Positions 16,238 through 26,389 of a stretch of 64,000 nucleotides of DNA are shown in pieces. Below the pieces are notes generated by a model. It worked only from the letters and a program-made list of their open reading frames with translations. It was not told where the DNA came from and did not search any database. The translations under genes and the position numbers were made by a program. Each line of letters begins with the position of its first letter. The stretch's first letter is position 1. This DNA is from Chitinophaga hostae (GTDB lineage Bacteria; Bacteroidota; Bacteroidia; Chitinophagales; Chitinophagaceae): the NCBI RefSeq assembly GCF_018224885.1, contig NZ_JAGTXB010000002.1:558001-622000 (forward strand). The letters run 5' to 3'.

Positions 16238-17401
16238 ATGAATCAACCGGAAGACTATCAGCAAGCATTATTACAAAAATACCTTGACGGGCAATGCAGC
16301 CCGGAGGAAATGGCTACGCTTTACAGCTGGCTGCTTACTTCCGATGCGCATAAGCCCCTGCTGACCGTTATGCAGCAGGATTTTGAGCGTATTATGAAAG
16401 AGCAGCCAAGAGTACCGGAAGAGTTGAGTAACCGGATAGAGGAAAAATTGTTGCAGTCGATCCGCCGCGATAAGGTAGTGCCTATTAATACATCCGGGCG
16501 CTGGAAGTGGGTGGCTGCCGCCAGTGTGGCGGTATTGCTGGCAACTGCTGCAGCGGTGTTCTATCGCTCCCATCAACCATCGGCGCCGCTGGCGGTGAAT
16601 AGTACCACCGATGTGAAACCGGGTACCAACAAAGCTGTGCTTACGCTTGCCGATGGTTCGGTGGTAACGCTCGACAGCGCCGGTAACCAGGTGATACAAC
16701 AGGGAGATACCAAAGTGCAGCAACAGAATGGAAAGCTGCAATATGCACCGGGAGGCGATAATGCGGCGATTGGATTTAATACCTTAAAAGTGCCGAGAGG
16801 CGGCCAGTTTACGATAGTACTGCCGGATGGCACCCAGGTATGGCTGAATTCCGCTTCCAGCCTGCGTTATCCGACTGCGTTTACAGGCGGTAACCGTACC
16901 GTGGAAATGCAGGGCCAGGGCTATTTCGAAGTGGCAAAGAATGCGAAGCAACCGTTTATAGTGAAGGTAAATAAGGCGGAAGTGCAGGTACTCGGAACAG
17001 GTTTTGATATCATGGCCTATGAAGATGAAGCCGAGCTCCGAACCACGCTGGTGAGCGGTGCGGTAAAAGTGAAACAGGGCAGTGTGGAGAAATACCTGAA
17101 ACCCGGGCAACAGGCGGCGATAGACAACAGCACCGGCCTGATGTCAGTACGCAACACTGATGTACAGGGCGTGATAGCCTGGAAAACAGGATTTTTTGAG
17201 TTTGACAATGCCAACATAAATATCATTTTACGTCAGTTAGCCCGTTGGTACGACATTGACGTAGATACGCAAACAGTTGATAACCGGCTTTTTGGAGGAA
17301 GACTCAACAGGAATCTGCCATTATCTGAAATGTTGTCGTTGCTGGAAAGCAGCGGCGCGAGGTTTAAACTCGAAGGAAAGAAATTAACTGTTATAAGATA
17401 A
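16238..17401 (+). CDS. FecR-family anti-sigma factor, locus 1
   Basis: An inner-membrane signal-transducing protein of 387 residues. I chose the ATG at 16238 (MNQPEDYQQALLQKYLDGQ); a GTG 24 bp upstream is also in frame. The cytoplasmic anti-sigma part spans about 1-85, the transmembrane helix is near WVAAASVAVLLATAAAVFY, and the periplasmic FecR domain carries VPRGGQFTIVLPDGTQVWLNS. The C-terminal DUF4974-like end includes IILRQLARWYDIDV. It should bind the adjacent sigma factor and the STN domain of the following SusC. Confidence 0.92.
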   Translation: MNQPEDYQQALLQKYLDGQCSPEEMATLYSWLLTSDAHKPLLTVMQQDFERIMKEQPRVPEELSNRIEEKLLQSIRRDKVVPINTSGRWKWVAAASVAVLLATAAAVFYRSHQPSAPLAVNSTTDVKPGTNKAVLTLADGSVVTLDSAGNQVIQQGDTKVQQQNGKLQYAPGGDNAAIGFNTLKVPRGGQFTIVLPDGTQVWLNSASSLRYPTAFTGGNRTVEMQGQGYFEVAKNAKQPFIVKVNKAEVQVLGTGFDIMAYEDEAELRTTLVSGAVKVKQGSVEKYLKPGQQAAIDNSTGLMSVRNTDVQGVIAWKTGFFEFDNANINIILRQLARWYDIDVDTQTVDNRLFGGRLNRNLPLSEMLSLLESSGARFKLEGKKLTVIR

Positions 17402-17498
17402 GTTCAAAAATTGCTGTTCCACGTTATGGCAAACCACGTATAATAAGTAAAACTGATAAATTTTTAATCAAGATGGCAACAACCGAAACAAGCTAATC

Positions 17499-17564
17499 GG
17501 GGATGTATTGCCCAAAAAAAACCGGAAGTGCTCGCAACACTGCCGGTATATGTCTGGGCATCCC
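17499..17564 (+). promoter_or_regulatory. Two-stem leader hairpin upstream of SusC 1
   Basis: An outer stem pairs gggat...tgccca (17500-17513, with a small bulge) with tgggcatccc (17555-17564). An inner stem pairs ccggaagtg (17522-17530) with cactgccgg (17538-17546), with one mismatch. It lies about 60 bp before the SusC start and has no T-run, so it is more likely a leader structure than a terminator. Confidence 0.4.
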
Positions 17565-17625
17565 TTGAAAATCAATCCCTTAATCAACGATCTCTTTTAC
17601 AAGAATTCCCAAACACTACAAAAGT

Positions 17626-20600
17626 ATGCAATTAAACTTATGTGGTATAATTTCCTGTACCCGGAAATTACTATCAACCAAAACGTTCTGCGTTATGAAA
17701 ATGACCGCCTTTTTGCTTCTTACAGCTTGCCTGCATATCAGCGCAAAAGGATTGTCGCAGCAGATCACACTCTCGGAAAAAAATGCGCCGTTGAAAAAAG
17801 TGCTCAGGGAAGTGGCCCGACAAGCAGGTGTCTCTGTGGTGTATGACGAAGCTTTGCTGTCTTCTTTCGCTCCTGTTAACGTCAACGTAACCAATGTATC
17901 CGTAAAGGAAGCGTTGGACATTTGTTTGAGAAATAAGCCACTGGCTTATGTTGTAGATGGAAACCGCATTACCCTCGTAAATGTATTCCCGGAGAAGGGC
18001 GCGGCTGATTCCAGTTTTACCGTTACGGGCAGTATTACGAATGAAGCAGGTGAACCCATTCCGGGAGCTACCGTGCGTATCCAGCATTCGGGCGCCGGTA
18101 CGGCTGCAGACGCTGACGGAAAATTTGCGCTAAGAGTGCCTAATAACCGCGTAATGTTGTTGGTATCTTTTATTGGTTACGACAGCAAAACGGTACCTGT
18201 TACCGCCGGTCCTTTACATATCCGGTTAAAGCCCGCCAACACCGCGCTCACAGAAACAGTAGTGGTAGGTTATGGTATCCAGAAAAAGAGTGTGGTAACC
18301 GGCGCTATTTCCAGCGTTCGTGCCGCTGATATTGAGTCGCAGCCTGTTACCCGTATTGAGCAGGTATTACAGGGCCGCACTTCCGGTTTAACGGTAGCTG
18401 CCAGCTCCGGGCAGCCGGGGTCTGCCTCCTCTGTGCGCGTAAGAGGTATCACTTCTTTCAACAATAATAATCCGCTGTGGGTAATAGATGGTGTGGTGGT
18501 AGATAATGGCGGTATCAGTTACCTGAACCAATATGATATAGAATCGGTAGAGGTATTGAAAGATGCCGCTTCCCAGGCTATTTACGGGGCACGTGCTGCT
18601 GCCGGCGTTATCCTGGTTACAACAAAGAAAGGAAAGAGCGGTAAAATATCTGTCAGCTACAACGGCTACCTGGGTACTTCTGCGCCTGCACATAAACTCA
18701 AATTGCTGGATGCCACCCAATATGCTACGCTAAGAAACGAAGTAGCCACCAATGATGGTAAACCTTTACCATTCGCCAATCCTTCGTCTTATGGCAAGGG
18801 CACCGACTGGCAGGCCGAAATATTTAATAACAGTGCCATCCGCCAGAATCATGAACTGAGTATCAGTGGTGGCAGCGAAAAATCAACCTTCTATTCTTCT
18901 TTTGGTTATCTGAAACAGGAAGGGGTGATTGCATCGGCTATTTCAAAATATGAGCGGGTTAACTTCCGGTTGAACTCCACGCACAAAATTACACCGTGGC
19001 TTACCTGGGGAGAAAACGTAGGTTATTCTTACGAAAAAAATATTGGTATCGGTAATACCAACAACGAATTTGGAGGCCCGCTGAGTTCCGCTATCAACCT
19101 GGACCCTATTACAAAAGCAGTGATTACTGATCCGGCGGAATCTGCTACAGGACAATACCTGCAGAAAGGTGCGCGAAAAAATGCTGCCGGCCAGTTTTAT
19201 GGTATTTCTGACCAGGTAGCGCAGGAAATTGCAAATCCGCTGGCATATATCAGTACGCACCTGGGAAACTACAACTGGTCGCATAATGTGGTAGGCAATA
19301 CTTTCCTGGAAATGGAACCAATAAAGGGATTGAAATTCCGTTCTACGCTGGGCGCTAAAATTTCTTTCTGGGGAGATGAAACTTTTACCCCCATTTTTTA
19401 CTACAACAGTGTAACCAAAGGTACCCGTACTTCTTTTAACCGTGGCCAGCATCAGGGCTATGCCTGGAACCTGGAAAATACGGTGTCCTATACACGCAGT
19501 TTCAACAAACACAATATTACTTTACTGGCGGGCCAGGGCGCTTACATGGATAACCGTCAGAAAGAAACCAGCGTGCTGTTCTATGATATTCCGGCAGAAA
19601 CTTTTGAGCAGGCATCGCTTAATTTTAAGTCGGCTGCTGCCAACCGTATTTCTGATGGCAAAGAAAATGTGGACCACAAAGTATCTTCCCTTTTCGGACG
19701 CATCAACTATAACTATGCAGAGAAATACCTGGTAGAAGGAATCCTTCGCCGCGATGGTTCCACCCGTTTCGGACCTAATCACAAGTATGGTATTTTCCCT
19801 TCTTACTCATTGGGATGGGTCGCTTCCAAAGAAAGTTTCTGGCCTGAAAACAAAGTGATCGATTTCCTGAAATTCCGTGGCGGTTACGGTACGGTAGGTA
19901 GCGATGAAATTGATGACCAGGCTTATGAATCTACTATCGGCAGTGGCAGAAACTATAACTTCGGGCTAAACGACTACACGGTTGGATATAGTCCCAACGC
20001 GCCGGCCAATCCTAATCTGAAATGGGAATCTACCAGCCAGGCGAACGTAGGTTTTGAAGCTACCATTTTGCGCAATATCACCGTGGCTTTCGACTGGTAT
20101 AACAAGAAAACAAAAGACATCCTGATGAAACCCCGGTTGCCTTTATTTACCGGCGCCATTGCCAACTCTGCCGCCAATGTGGGCAGTATGACTAACAGTG
20201 GTGTGGAACTGGAACTGGGTTATCATGCAAAAATCGGCGAAGTAGAATTTTCTGCTAACGGTAATGCTTCCTACATGCAGAACAAGGTTACTTTCCTGGG
20301 CGACGGTGTAGAAAAACTGGATGATAAAAATGTGAATTTCCAGAATATGCCCGGCATTGTGAGAACACAGGTAGGACACGCCTTTAACTCTTTTTATGGT
20401 TTCCAGTCGCTGGGCATTTTCCAGGATCAGAAAACCATTGACGCTTATACGAACAAAGACGGACAGAAAATACAGCCAAACGCGAAGCCCGGAGATTTTC
20501 AATGGGCAGATCTTGATGGAGACGGCGTGATCACGGACAAGGACCGTACGTTTATCGGTAACCCAACTCCCAGCTGGACCTATGGTATTACGCTGAGCGC

Positions 20601-21051
20601 TGCCTATAAAGGATTTGATATCATAGCATTCGGACAGGGCGCCACCGGTAATAAAATCTTCCAGGGCTTACGCCGCCTCGATATTCCAAATGCAAACTGG
20701 TCGACCAAAGCATTGGATCGCTGGACACCGGAAAATCCATCCACTACTCATCCAAGATTAACGCAATCAGATCCTAACAGCAACTATAACAGGTTATCTT
20801 CTTTTTACCTCGAAGACGGCGGGTACTTCAGAATCAAGACCATTCAATTAGGTTATAGTCTGCCATCTGCTATGGTAAAAAGAATTGGCTTACAGAGAAT
20901 ACGTGTATACGTGATGAGTGAAAACCTCCTTACCATCACCAAATACACCGGTTACGATCCGGAAATTGGCGGTACCGATGCATTGAGTGTTGACCGTGGC
21001 GTATATCCGCAGGCACGTTCCTTTATGGGTGGTTTGAATGTTACTTTCTGA
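17626..21051 (+). CDS. SusC/RagA-family TonB-dependent receptor with STN domain, locus 1
   Basis: A 1141-residue outer-membrane transporter. A long basic leader precedes the signal peptide MKMTAFLLLTACLHISAKG; an inner ATG at 17698 is an alternative start. The STN domain (about 45-115: APLKKVLREVARQAGVSVVY) links it to the FecR partner. A carboxypeptidase-like regulatory domain covers about 128-205, the plug starts near VVVGYGIQKKSVVTG with the SusC motif VLKDAASQAIYGARAAAGV, and the rest is beta-barrel ending VTF. It forms the lidded transporter with the SusD gene 20 bp downstream. The GH30 neighbour suggests a beta-linked glucan or glycoside. Confidence 0.95.
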   Translation: MQLNLCGIISCTRKLLSTKTFCVMKMTAFLLLTACLHISAKGLSQQITLSEKNAPLKKVLREVARQAGVSVVYDEALLSSFAPVNVNVTNVSVKEALDICLRNKPLAYVVDGNRITLVNVFPEKGAADSSFTVTGSITNEAGEPIPGATVRIQHSGAGTAADADGKFALRVPNNRVMLLVSFIGYDSKTVPVTAGPLHIRLKPANTALTETVVVGYGIQKKSVVTGAISSVRAADIESQPVTRIEQVLQGRTSGLTVAASSGQPGSASSVRVRGITSFNNNNPLWVIDGVVVDNGGISYLNQYDIESVEVLKDAASQAIYGARAAAGVILVTTKKGKSGKISVSYNGYLGTSAPAHKLKLLDATQYATLRNEVATNDGKPLPFANPSSYGKGTDWQAEIFNNSAIRQNHELSISGGSEKSTFYSSFGYLKQEGVIASAISKYERVNFRLNSTHKITPWLTWGENVGYSYEKNIGIGNTNNEFGGPLSSAINLDPITKAVITDPAESATGQYLQKGARKNAAGQFYGISDQVAQEIANPLAYISTHLGNYNWSHNVVGNTFLEMEPIKGLKFRSTLGAKISFWGDETFTPIFYYNSVTKGTRTSFNRGQHQGYAWNLENTVSYTRSFNKHNITLLAGQGAYMDNRQKETSVLFYDIPAETFEQASLNFKSAAANRISDGKENVDHKVSSLFGRINYNYAEKYLVEGILRRDGSTRFGPNHKYGIFPSYSLGWVASKESFWPENKVIDFLKFRGGYGTVGSDEIDDQAYESTIGSGRNYNFGLNDYTVGYSPNAPANPNLKWESTSQANVGFEATILRNITVAFDWYNKKTKDILMKPRLPLFTGAIANSAANVGSMTNSGVELELGYHAKIGEVEFSANGNASYMQNKVTFLGDGVEKLDDKNVNFQNMPGIVRTQVGHAFNSFYGFQSLGIFQDQKTIDAYTNKDGQKIQPNAKPGDFQWADLDGDGVITDKDRTFIGNPTPSWTYGITLSAAYKGFDIIAFGQGATGNKIFQGLRRLDIPNANWSTKALDRWTPENPSTTHPRLTQSDPNSNYNRLSSFYLEDGGYFRIKTIQLGYSLPSAMVKRIGLQRIRVYVMSENLLTITKYTGYDPEIGGTDALSVDRGVYPQARSFMGGLNVTF

Positions 21052-21071
21052 TAATTTTAAAGCTGATTAAA

Positions 21072-22643
21072 ATGAACAAACGAAACTTTAAATATATAGT
21101 GGCTATTGCAGCAGGCTTACAGTTGGCTGCTGCCTGCAGTGATAAATTTGTAACAGTTGCTCCCAAAGGTAATTTCCTTGAGAGCAGTTATTACAAGAAC
21201 CAGCAGGAAGCCTATAATGGTTTGGTGGCCATATATGATATGGTGGGCTACCAGGCCGGTAATTATACCAACAAAACCGGCGCTATGGATGCTGCTTCCG
21301 ATGATCACTGGACCGGTGGCGGTGGTTCGGGCGATATTAACGTATTCCAGGTAATGACCCGCTTAAACCTGCTGACGCCGCTCACCGGGCCACAGGAAGA
21401 GTTGTGGAAGAAAGGATTTTCGGGTGTTTATCGTGCCAATGTGTTGCTGTCCAAACTCCCCGGCGTACCAATGGATGAAAACCTTAAGAAGAGATATGCC
21501 GCGGAAGCAAAAGTGCTGCGGGCTCATTTTTATTTCGACCTGGTTCGTTTATTCAAAAGCGTGCCGCTGATGACCGCGCCGCTTTCCACGGAAGAAACAA
21601 AAAACATTACCCAGGCAACACCTGAAGAAGTGTATAAACAAATTGAGCAGGACCTGAAAGATGGTATTGCCGAAGCCAATTTGCCCGATGTTCCGCCGCG
21701 CACCACAGAAGGCGGCCGCATGGGAAAAGGCATTGCACATGCGTTGCTGGGCAAGGTGTATTTATACGAGAAAAAATGGACAGCAGCAGCTGCTGAATTT
21801 AAAGAAGTAAATGGCGAAACACCCGGACAGGCCAGCGCAAAATATAACTACAAACTGGTAGCGAATTTTGCAGATCTCTGGAGGTCGGAAGATGCGTATA
21901 AGTTTAACAGCGAGTCTATCTTCGAAGTATCCTATACCGCCAATTCCGGTGGTAACTGGACCGATGGTGCAGGGAAAACAGATGGTAACCTGCTGAATAT
22001 TCTCTGCGGACCACGCAGTCTGGTCCCTACACCTGCCACCAATGAAGTATCGCAGTATGTAGCGGGTTGGGGTTTTCTCATCGTTTCCCAACAGCTGGAA
22101 GCTGTGATGAAAGGTGATCCGCGTTATGCTGCTACTATATTAAACATGAAAGAGCTGGTGGATGCTAAGAAAGCGACTTATTCCCCCAGTTTTGACGATA
22201 CGGGATTTTTCCTGAACAAATTTGTGGGCCGTACTTCCAACATCTCCAAAGGCGGTGGTGTAATGGAATTAAATTTTCCGCAAAACCTGTATGAAATCCG
22301 TTTGGCGGATACTTACCTGATGGAAGCAGAAGCCCGTATAAAAGCCGGGGAGGGTAGCGGCGCCGGCACCCGCGCTTACCAGTTGTTAAATGCGGTGCGT
22401 GCCCGTGTAGGACTGCCCGCTATTGACGCTACTTTTGATAATATTTTTAAAGAAAGACGCCTGGAACTGGCAGGAGAGGGACATCGTTTCTTTGACCTGG
22501 TAAGAACCGGGCAGGCAGCAGCAGTATTGAACGCCATCCCTAACAGGAGCTTTGTGCCAAACAAAAACGAGATATTACCTATTCCTTACCTGGAACTGGA
22601 AAATACCAAATTGAAGCAAACACCGGAATGGTCGAAGAGCTAA
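21072..22643 (+). CDS. SusD/RagB-family substrate-binding lipoprotein, locus 1
   Basis: A 523-residue outer-membrane lipoprotein. The lipobox is LAAAC with Cys22, followed by Ser-Asp. Typical SusD features are AEAKVLRAHFYFDLVRLFKSVPLM (TPR-like N-domain) and the C-terminal YEIRLADTYLMEAEARIKAG, KERRLELAGEGHRFFDLVRTG and ILPIPYLEL. It caps the SusC barrel and binds the incoming substrate. It lies between SusC and the GH30 gene. Confidence 0.95.
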   Translation: MNKRNFKYIVAIAAGLQLAAACSDKFVTVAPKGNFLESSYYKNQQEAYNGLVAIYDMVGYQAGNYTNKTGAMDAASDDHWTGGGGSGDINVFQVMTRLNLLTPLTGPQEELWKKGFSGVYRANVLLSKLPGVPMDENLKKRYAAEAKVLRAHFYFDLVRLFKSVPLMTAPLSTEETKNITQATPEEVYKQIEQDLKDGIAEANLPDVPPRTTEGGRMGKGIAHALLGKVYLYEKKWTAAAAEFKEVNGETPGQASAKYNYKLVANFADLWRSEDAYKFNSESIFEVSYTANSGGNWTDGAGKTDGNLLNILCGPRSLVPTPATNEVSQYVAGWGFLIVSQQLEAVMKGDPRYAATILNMKELVDAKKATYSPSFDDTGFFLNKFVGRTSNISKGGGVMELNFPQNLYEIRLADTYLMEAEARIKAGEGSGAGTRAYQLLNAVRARVGLPAIDATFDNIFKERRLELAGEGHRFFDLVRTGQAAAVLNAIPNRSFVPNKNEILPIPYLELENTKLKQTPEWSKS

Positions 22644-22763
22644 GGCTGTCTTCCCGTATTTTTGGGATTCCTTGTGCTACCTTTTTTTTCTTGCCGGAGA
22701 ATGGCGGTATAAGGAATTCCAACATTCCGGGAATACTTTTGTCTATCAATAATTTATTTTGTT

Positions 22764-24173
22764 ATGAAGAAAACCGCTCATCTTTTATGTTGCCTCGTAG
22801 TGGCAGGCAGTGCAATCACTGCTAATGGTCAGCAGAAAAAAACAAACGGGATCAGTTACTGGTTAACTTCTCCCGAAAAAAAAATGGCATTACAACAGCA
22901 ATCCAATGCGCTGCCATTTACCGCAACAGATAAAGGTATTGCGACCATTACCATAGAAGATACAAAGAAATTCCAGACGATAGACGGGTTTGGTTTTACG
23001 CTCACCGGCGGCAGCGCCACACTTATTCATCAGTTGCCGGAAGCGCAGCAGCAGGCGTTGCTGAAGGAATTATTCCTGGCAAAAAATAATGGCATCGGGA
23101 TCAGCTACCTGCGCCTCAGCATTGGCGCCTCTGATCTGAGCGCGTCGGTGTTTACCTACGATGATATGCCCGATGGGGAAACAGATCCCACGTTACAGCA
23201 TTTCAATCTCAACGAAGAAAAAAAGGACCTGATTCCGGTGCTGCAGAAAATTGTAGCATTGAATCCGGCTATAAAAATATTGGGATCACCCTGGACACCG
23301 CCTGCCTGGATGAAGACCAACAATTCCTTTATCGGCGGCAGTTTGAAGCCGGAATACTATAGGGCTTATGCACAGTATTTTGTGAAATATGTGAAAGAGA
23401 TGAAAGCGGTGGGTATCAACATTGACGCTATTACCATCCAGAATGAACCGCTGCATCCGAAAAATAATCCCAGCATGCTGATGCTGGCGCCGGAGCAGGC
23501 CGTGTTTATCAAAGACCACCTGGGCCCCGCGTTTAAAAAAGCCGGTGTGAAAACAAAGATCATCCTGTACGATCATAATTGCGATAAACCGGAGTACCCG
23601 ATGTCGATATTAAACGATACAGCTGCCTATCCTTTTATTGATGGCACTGCGTTTCATTTATATGGCGGCACCATCGATGCGCTGAGCACGGTGCATGAGC
23701 AATTTCCGGCGAAGCACCTGTACTTCACGGAGCAATGGTCCGATGGTAAAGGCAGCTTTGCCAATGAGCTGAAAAATAATACCAGCAAACTGATCATCGG
23801 CGCTACCCGTAACTGGAGCCGCAACGTGCTGCAGTGGAACCTGGCCGCAGATGCGCAATGGAACCCGCATACCGATAAGGGCGGTTGTTCACAGTGCCTG
23901 GGCGGTATTACGATTGATGGCAGTGCTATATCGCGCAATTCTTCTTATTACGTGATTGGCCATGCAGCTAAATTTGTGCCGGCCGGCTCTGTAAGGATTG
24001 GGTCCAATATAGCCGGTAAACTGGATAATGTGGCGTTTAAAACGCCGGCAGGAAAAACGGTGCTGATCGTGGTGAATACAGATGATGCGCCACAGCAGTT
24101 CCAGATCAGGGTAAAGCATAAACTGGCCACCACGTCGCTGAATGGCGGAGAGGTGGCTACTTATGTCTGGTAA
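22764..24173 (+). CDS. Glycoside hydrolase family 30 enzyme
   Basis: A 469-residue secreted retaining glycosidase. The signal peptide is MKKTAHLLCCLVVAGSAITANG. The GH30 barrel begins IDGFGFTLTGGSA and includes ILGSPWTPPAWMK. The predicted acid/base is Glu228 (TIQNEPLHP) and the nucleophile Glu323 (YFTEQWSDG). The small C-terminal beta-domain ends the protein. GH30 members include glucosylceramidases, beta-1,6-glucanases, beta-glucosidases and xylanases; the subfamily cannot be fixed by eye, although xylanase seems least likely. It ends the first uptake locus, 120 bp after susD. Confidence 0.92.
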   Translation: MKKTAHLLCCLVVAGSAITANGQQKKTNGISYWLTSPEKKMALQQQSNALPFTATDKGIATITIEDTKKFQTIDGFGFTLTGGSATLIHQLPEAQQQALLKELFLAKNNGIGISYLRLSIGASDLSASVFTYDDMPDGETDPTLQHFNLNEEKKDLIPVLQKIVALNPAIKILGSPWTPPAWMKTNNSFIGGSLKPEYYRAYAQYFVKYVKEMKAVGINIDAITIQNEPLHPKNNPSMLMLAPEQAVFIKDHLGPAFKKAGVKTKIILYDHNCDKPEYPMSILNDTAAYPFIDGTAFHLYGGTIDALSTVHEQFPAKHLYFTEQWSDGKGSFANELKNNTSKLIIGATRNWSRNVLQWNLAADAQWNPHTDKGGCSQCLGGITIDGSAISRNSSYYVIGHAAKFVPAGSVRIGSNIAGKLDNVAFKTPAGKTVLIVVNTDDAPQQFQIRVKHKLATTSLNGGEVATYVW

Positions 24174-24523
24174 AAGATCATTAATGATTTTATGAAGCAA
24201 TTATTTTTTACAGCTGTTGCAGAGCTGTTGCAGCGGCTGGTTGCCGACAAAGAAATTCCTTTTCATTTACGGATAGCTGAAAGGCTGTCGCAATGAAAAG
24301 TTTATCACATTCTATCTGTACGTTAATTGTACAATAGATACATAACGGGGCTGCCGGATGCGCGGCATGCCCCGTTTTTGTTTGATCCCGGGCTTTAAAT
24401 AACAAGCCGTTAACCGATTCCCGCCGGTAAAAAACGCCGCCTCTTATACTACCTGATCCCTTTTTTACTACATTTATCCTGCAAAAACCAATCAACCAGT
24501 GTATTTCGGACGTGGAGCCAGTC
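24174..24523. other. Intergenic region between locus 1 and locus 2
   Basis: 350 bp with an intrinsic terminator at 24345-24379 and a promoter-like TACATTTA at 24469-24476, seven of eight to TAnnTTTG, upstream of the next sigma gene. A 34-codon ORF at 24192-24296 is present but not convincing. Confidence 0.5.
24345..24379 (+). terminator. Intrinsic terminator after the GH30 locus
   Basis: The stem acggggctgccg (24345-24356) pairs with cggcatgccccgt (24363-24375) with a one-base bulge and a following T-run. It separates locus 1 from locus 2. Confidence 0.75.
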
Positions 24524-25084
24524 ATGGAGGAACAGCAGGACATATTATTGTTACAGCGGTTGAATGCCGGGGATAAATTGGCGTACGACGCCATTTTTCT
24601 CAAGTATTACCGGATGCTTTGTACCAATGCGTATTTTATTTTACAGGACGAACAGGCCGCCAAAGACCTGGTGCAGCAGTTTTTCCTGGAGATGTGGGAT
24701 AAGCAGTTGTACCGGCAGCTGCATGGGGAGATCAAAGGATATCTTTTCCGTGCAGTGCAGAACCGTTGCCTGAATTTGCTGAAGAAGCAGGAGTATCAAC
24801 AGCGGGAACTGGAAGCATATGGTTTGCAGCTGGAACGGGATATGATTCCTGAAAGCCGTTCTCCTGCCCTGTTTCAGCAGGTAACTGCCGCCATGGTGGA
24901 GTTACCGGCGCAGCGGCAGCAGGCTTTCCGGCTGGTGTACCTGCAACAGAAGAAATACCAGGAGGCGGCAGATGAGATGGGGATCAGCATTAACTCGTTG
25001 AAAACCCACCTGAAACTGGCCTTGAAGCTGTTGAGAGAAAAAATAAAAATCAGCGGGTTGTCTTCACCCGATCGGATACACTAA
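24524..25084 (+). CDS. ECF RNA polymerase sigma factor, locus 2
   Basis: A FecI-like sigma factor of 186 residues from the ATG at 24524. That start is preferred because a GGAG lies 6 bp upstream; an in-frame GTG at 24512 is the alternative. Region 2 shows YDAIFLKYYRMLCTNAYFIL and AAKDLVQQFFLEMWDK. Region 4 shows LPAQRQQAFRLVYLQQKKYQEAADEMGISINSLKTHLKLALKLL, written here in overlapping parts of one helix-turn-helix. It heads the second cassette. Confidence 0.9.
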   Translation: MEEQQDILLLQRLNAGDKLAYDAIFLKYYRMLCTNAYFILQDEQAAKDLVQQFFLEMWDKQLYRQLHGEIKGYLFRAVQNRCLNLLKKQEYQQRELEAYGLQLERDMIPESRSPALFQQVTAAMVELPAQRQQAFRLVYLQQKKYQEAADEMGISINSLKTHLKLALKLLREKIKISGLSSPDRIH

Positions 25085-25100
25085 TTGTATTATAACTGTA

Positions 25101-26300
25101 ATGACCACGAGTAGCGAACACATACGGCTTTTGTTCATGGAACAACTTACCGGCACCTTGTCCGAATCCGCTTCGGAGGAGCTGGCACAACTGTTGGCTA
25201 CAGATGCGGAGGTGCGCGCTATATGGGCGGAGCTGGAAGAAGAGTCGACGGTGTTGGATGCGGCCTCTTTTGCTGCCGTGCTGGACCCCGAAGCGGAGCT
25301 GGCATTGCTGCATGCCGCCCAGACGGCTAATGAGCGGCCGGCTTTTGGCGCTTTTACAGATAAGCAGGAAACGCCTGTTTCCATTAAACTGCGCGCCAAC
25401 AGGCAATGGTGGATGCGCGCCGCGGCCGTATTCATGCTGGTGGCCGCTGCTGGTCTTTATTTTATATTGCGCCCGGGCCCTAAGCCTCCCGTTACGGCAA
25501 ATAAGATTTACCAGCCGGCAAAGAATAATGTGATGCTGATAACAGGTGGCAAACAGTTAACGCTTACCGGCGACAGCGCTATTGCACAGCTGCAGTCAGA
25601 CAATGTACAGTTGAAAAATGGTGCAGGGGGTCTTGTATACACGGACAACGGCGGCAATGATCGTATGAACACGCTGCTGGTGCCGGGCGGCATGGATTAT
25701 CATATTACGCTATCAGACGGTACAGAGGTATGGCTGGACGCCGGTTCCCGGTTTCACTTTCCCTTTAGTTTTACCGGTGGTAACAGAGAAGTACATCTTA
25801 GTAGCGGAAAAGCATATTTCAAAGTGGCTGGAAACAGTGACCATCCTTTCATCGTGTATACATCGCATGTTACGGTACAGGTACTGGGTACCGCATTTAA
25901 TTTGAATGCCTATACGCCAAAACAGACTATTTCTCTGACAGAAGGCGCCGTTATAGTAACCGGATACGACAGCACTAAAAAGGTGCTGCTGAAACCCGGT
26001 CAGGAAGCAGTGCTTGGCAACGCATCCGAATTCAAGGTGCAGCATTTTGACGAAGAAGATGTGCTCAGCTGGATGAAAGGCTTTTATTATTTCCATCATA
26101 CCGCCCTGGGCGATATAGCGCCAACGCTGGGAAGATGGTTTGATGTGCAGGTAATATTTGACCAGCCGGCGTTGGGAAATACAGTGGTGACAGGTATGAT
26201 CGCCAGGAACAAGTTACCGGAATTTCTACAGGATCTGCAAACAACTACCCACATAGGCTATTACTTCAGCGGCCGGGAGCTGCATTTTTACCTTCCTTAA
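25101..26300 (+). CDS. FecR-family anti-sigma factor, locus 2
   Basis: A 399-residue inner-membrane regulator, 16 bp after its sigma gene. The cytoplasmic N-terminus (HIRLLFMEQLTGTLSESASE) is followed by a transmembrane helix at about residues 110-128 (MRAAAVFMLVAAAGLYFIL). The periplasmic FecR domain contains VPGGMDYHITLSDGTEVWLDA and HVTVQVLGTAFNLNAY, with a DUF4974-like C-terminus (LGRWFDVQVIFDQP). It is expected to couple the locus 2 SusC STN domain to the sigma factor. Confidence 0.9.
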   Translation: MTTSSEHIRLLFMEQLTGTLSESASEELAQLLATDAEVRAIWAELEEESTVLDAASFAAVLDPEAELALLHAAQTANERPAFGAFTDKQETPVSIKLRANRQWWMRAAAVFMLVAAAGLYFILRPGPKPPVTANKIYQPAKNNVMLITGGKQLTLTGDSAIAQLQSDNVQLKNGAGGLVYTDNGGNDRMNTLLVPGGMDYHITLSDGTEVWLDAGSRFHFPFSFTGGNREVHLSSGKAYFKVAGNSDHPFIVYTSHVTVQVLGTAFNLNAYTPKQTISLTEGAVIVTGYDSTKKVLLKPGQEAVLGNASEFKVQHFDEEDVLSWMKGFYYFHHTALGDIAPTLGRWFDVQVIFDQPALGNTVVTGMIARNKLPEFLQDLQTTTHIGYYFSGRELHFYLP

Positions 26301-26389
26301 AAAATTTGTTACTACCGTTCACCCGAACCGTTTTTTCATTTGTAGTTAGTCCGATGTTGATTATTTCGGATTAAACCAAAATCTATTTT

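Noticed and set aside
24192-24296. 34-codon ORF (starts MKQLFFTAVAELLQ) after the GH30 gene
   Set aside because: No ribosome-binding site or conservation evidence; it lies before the locus 1 terminator and could be chance.
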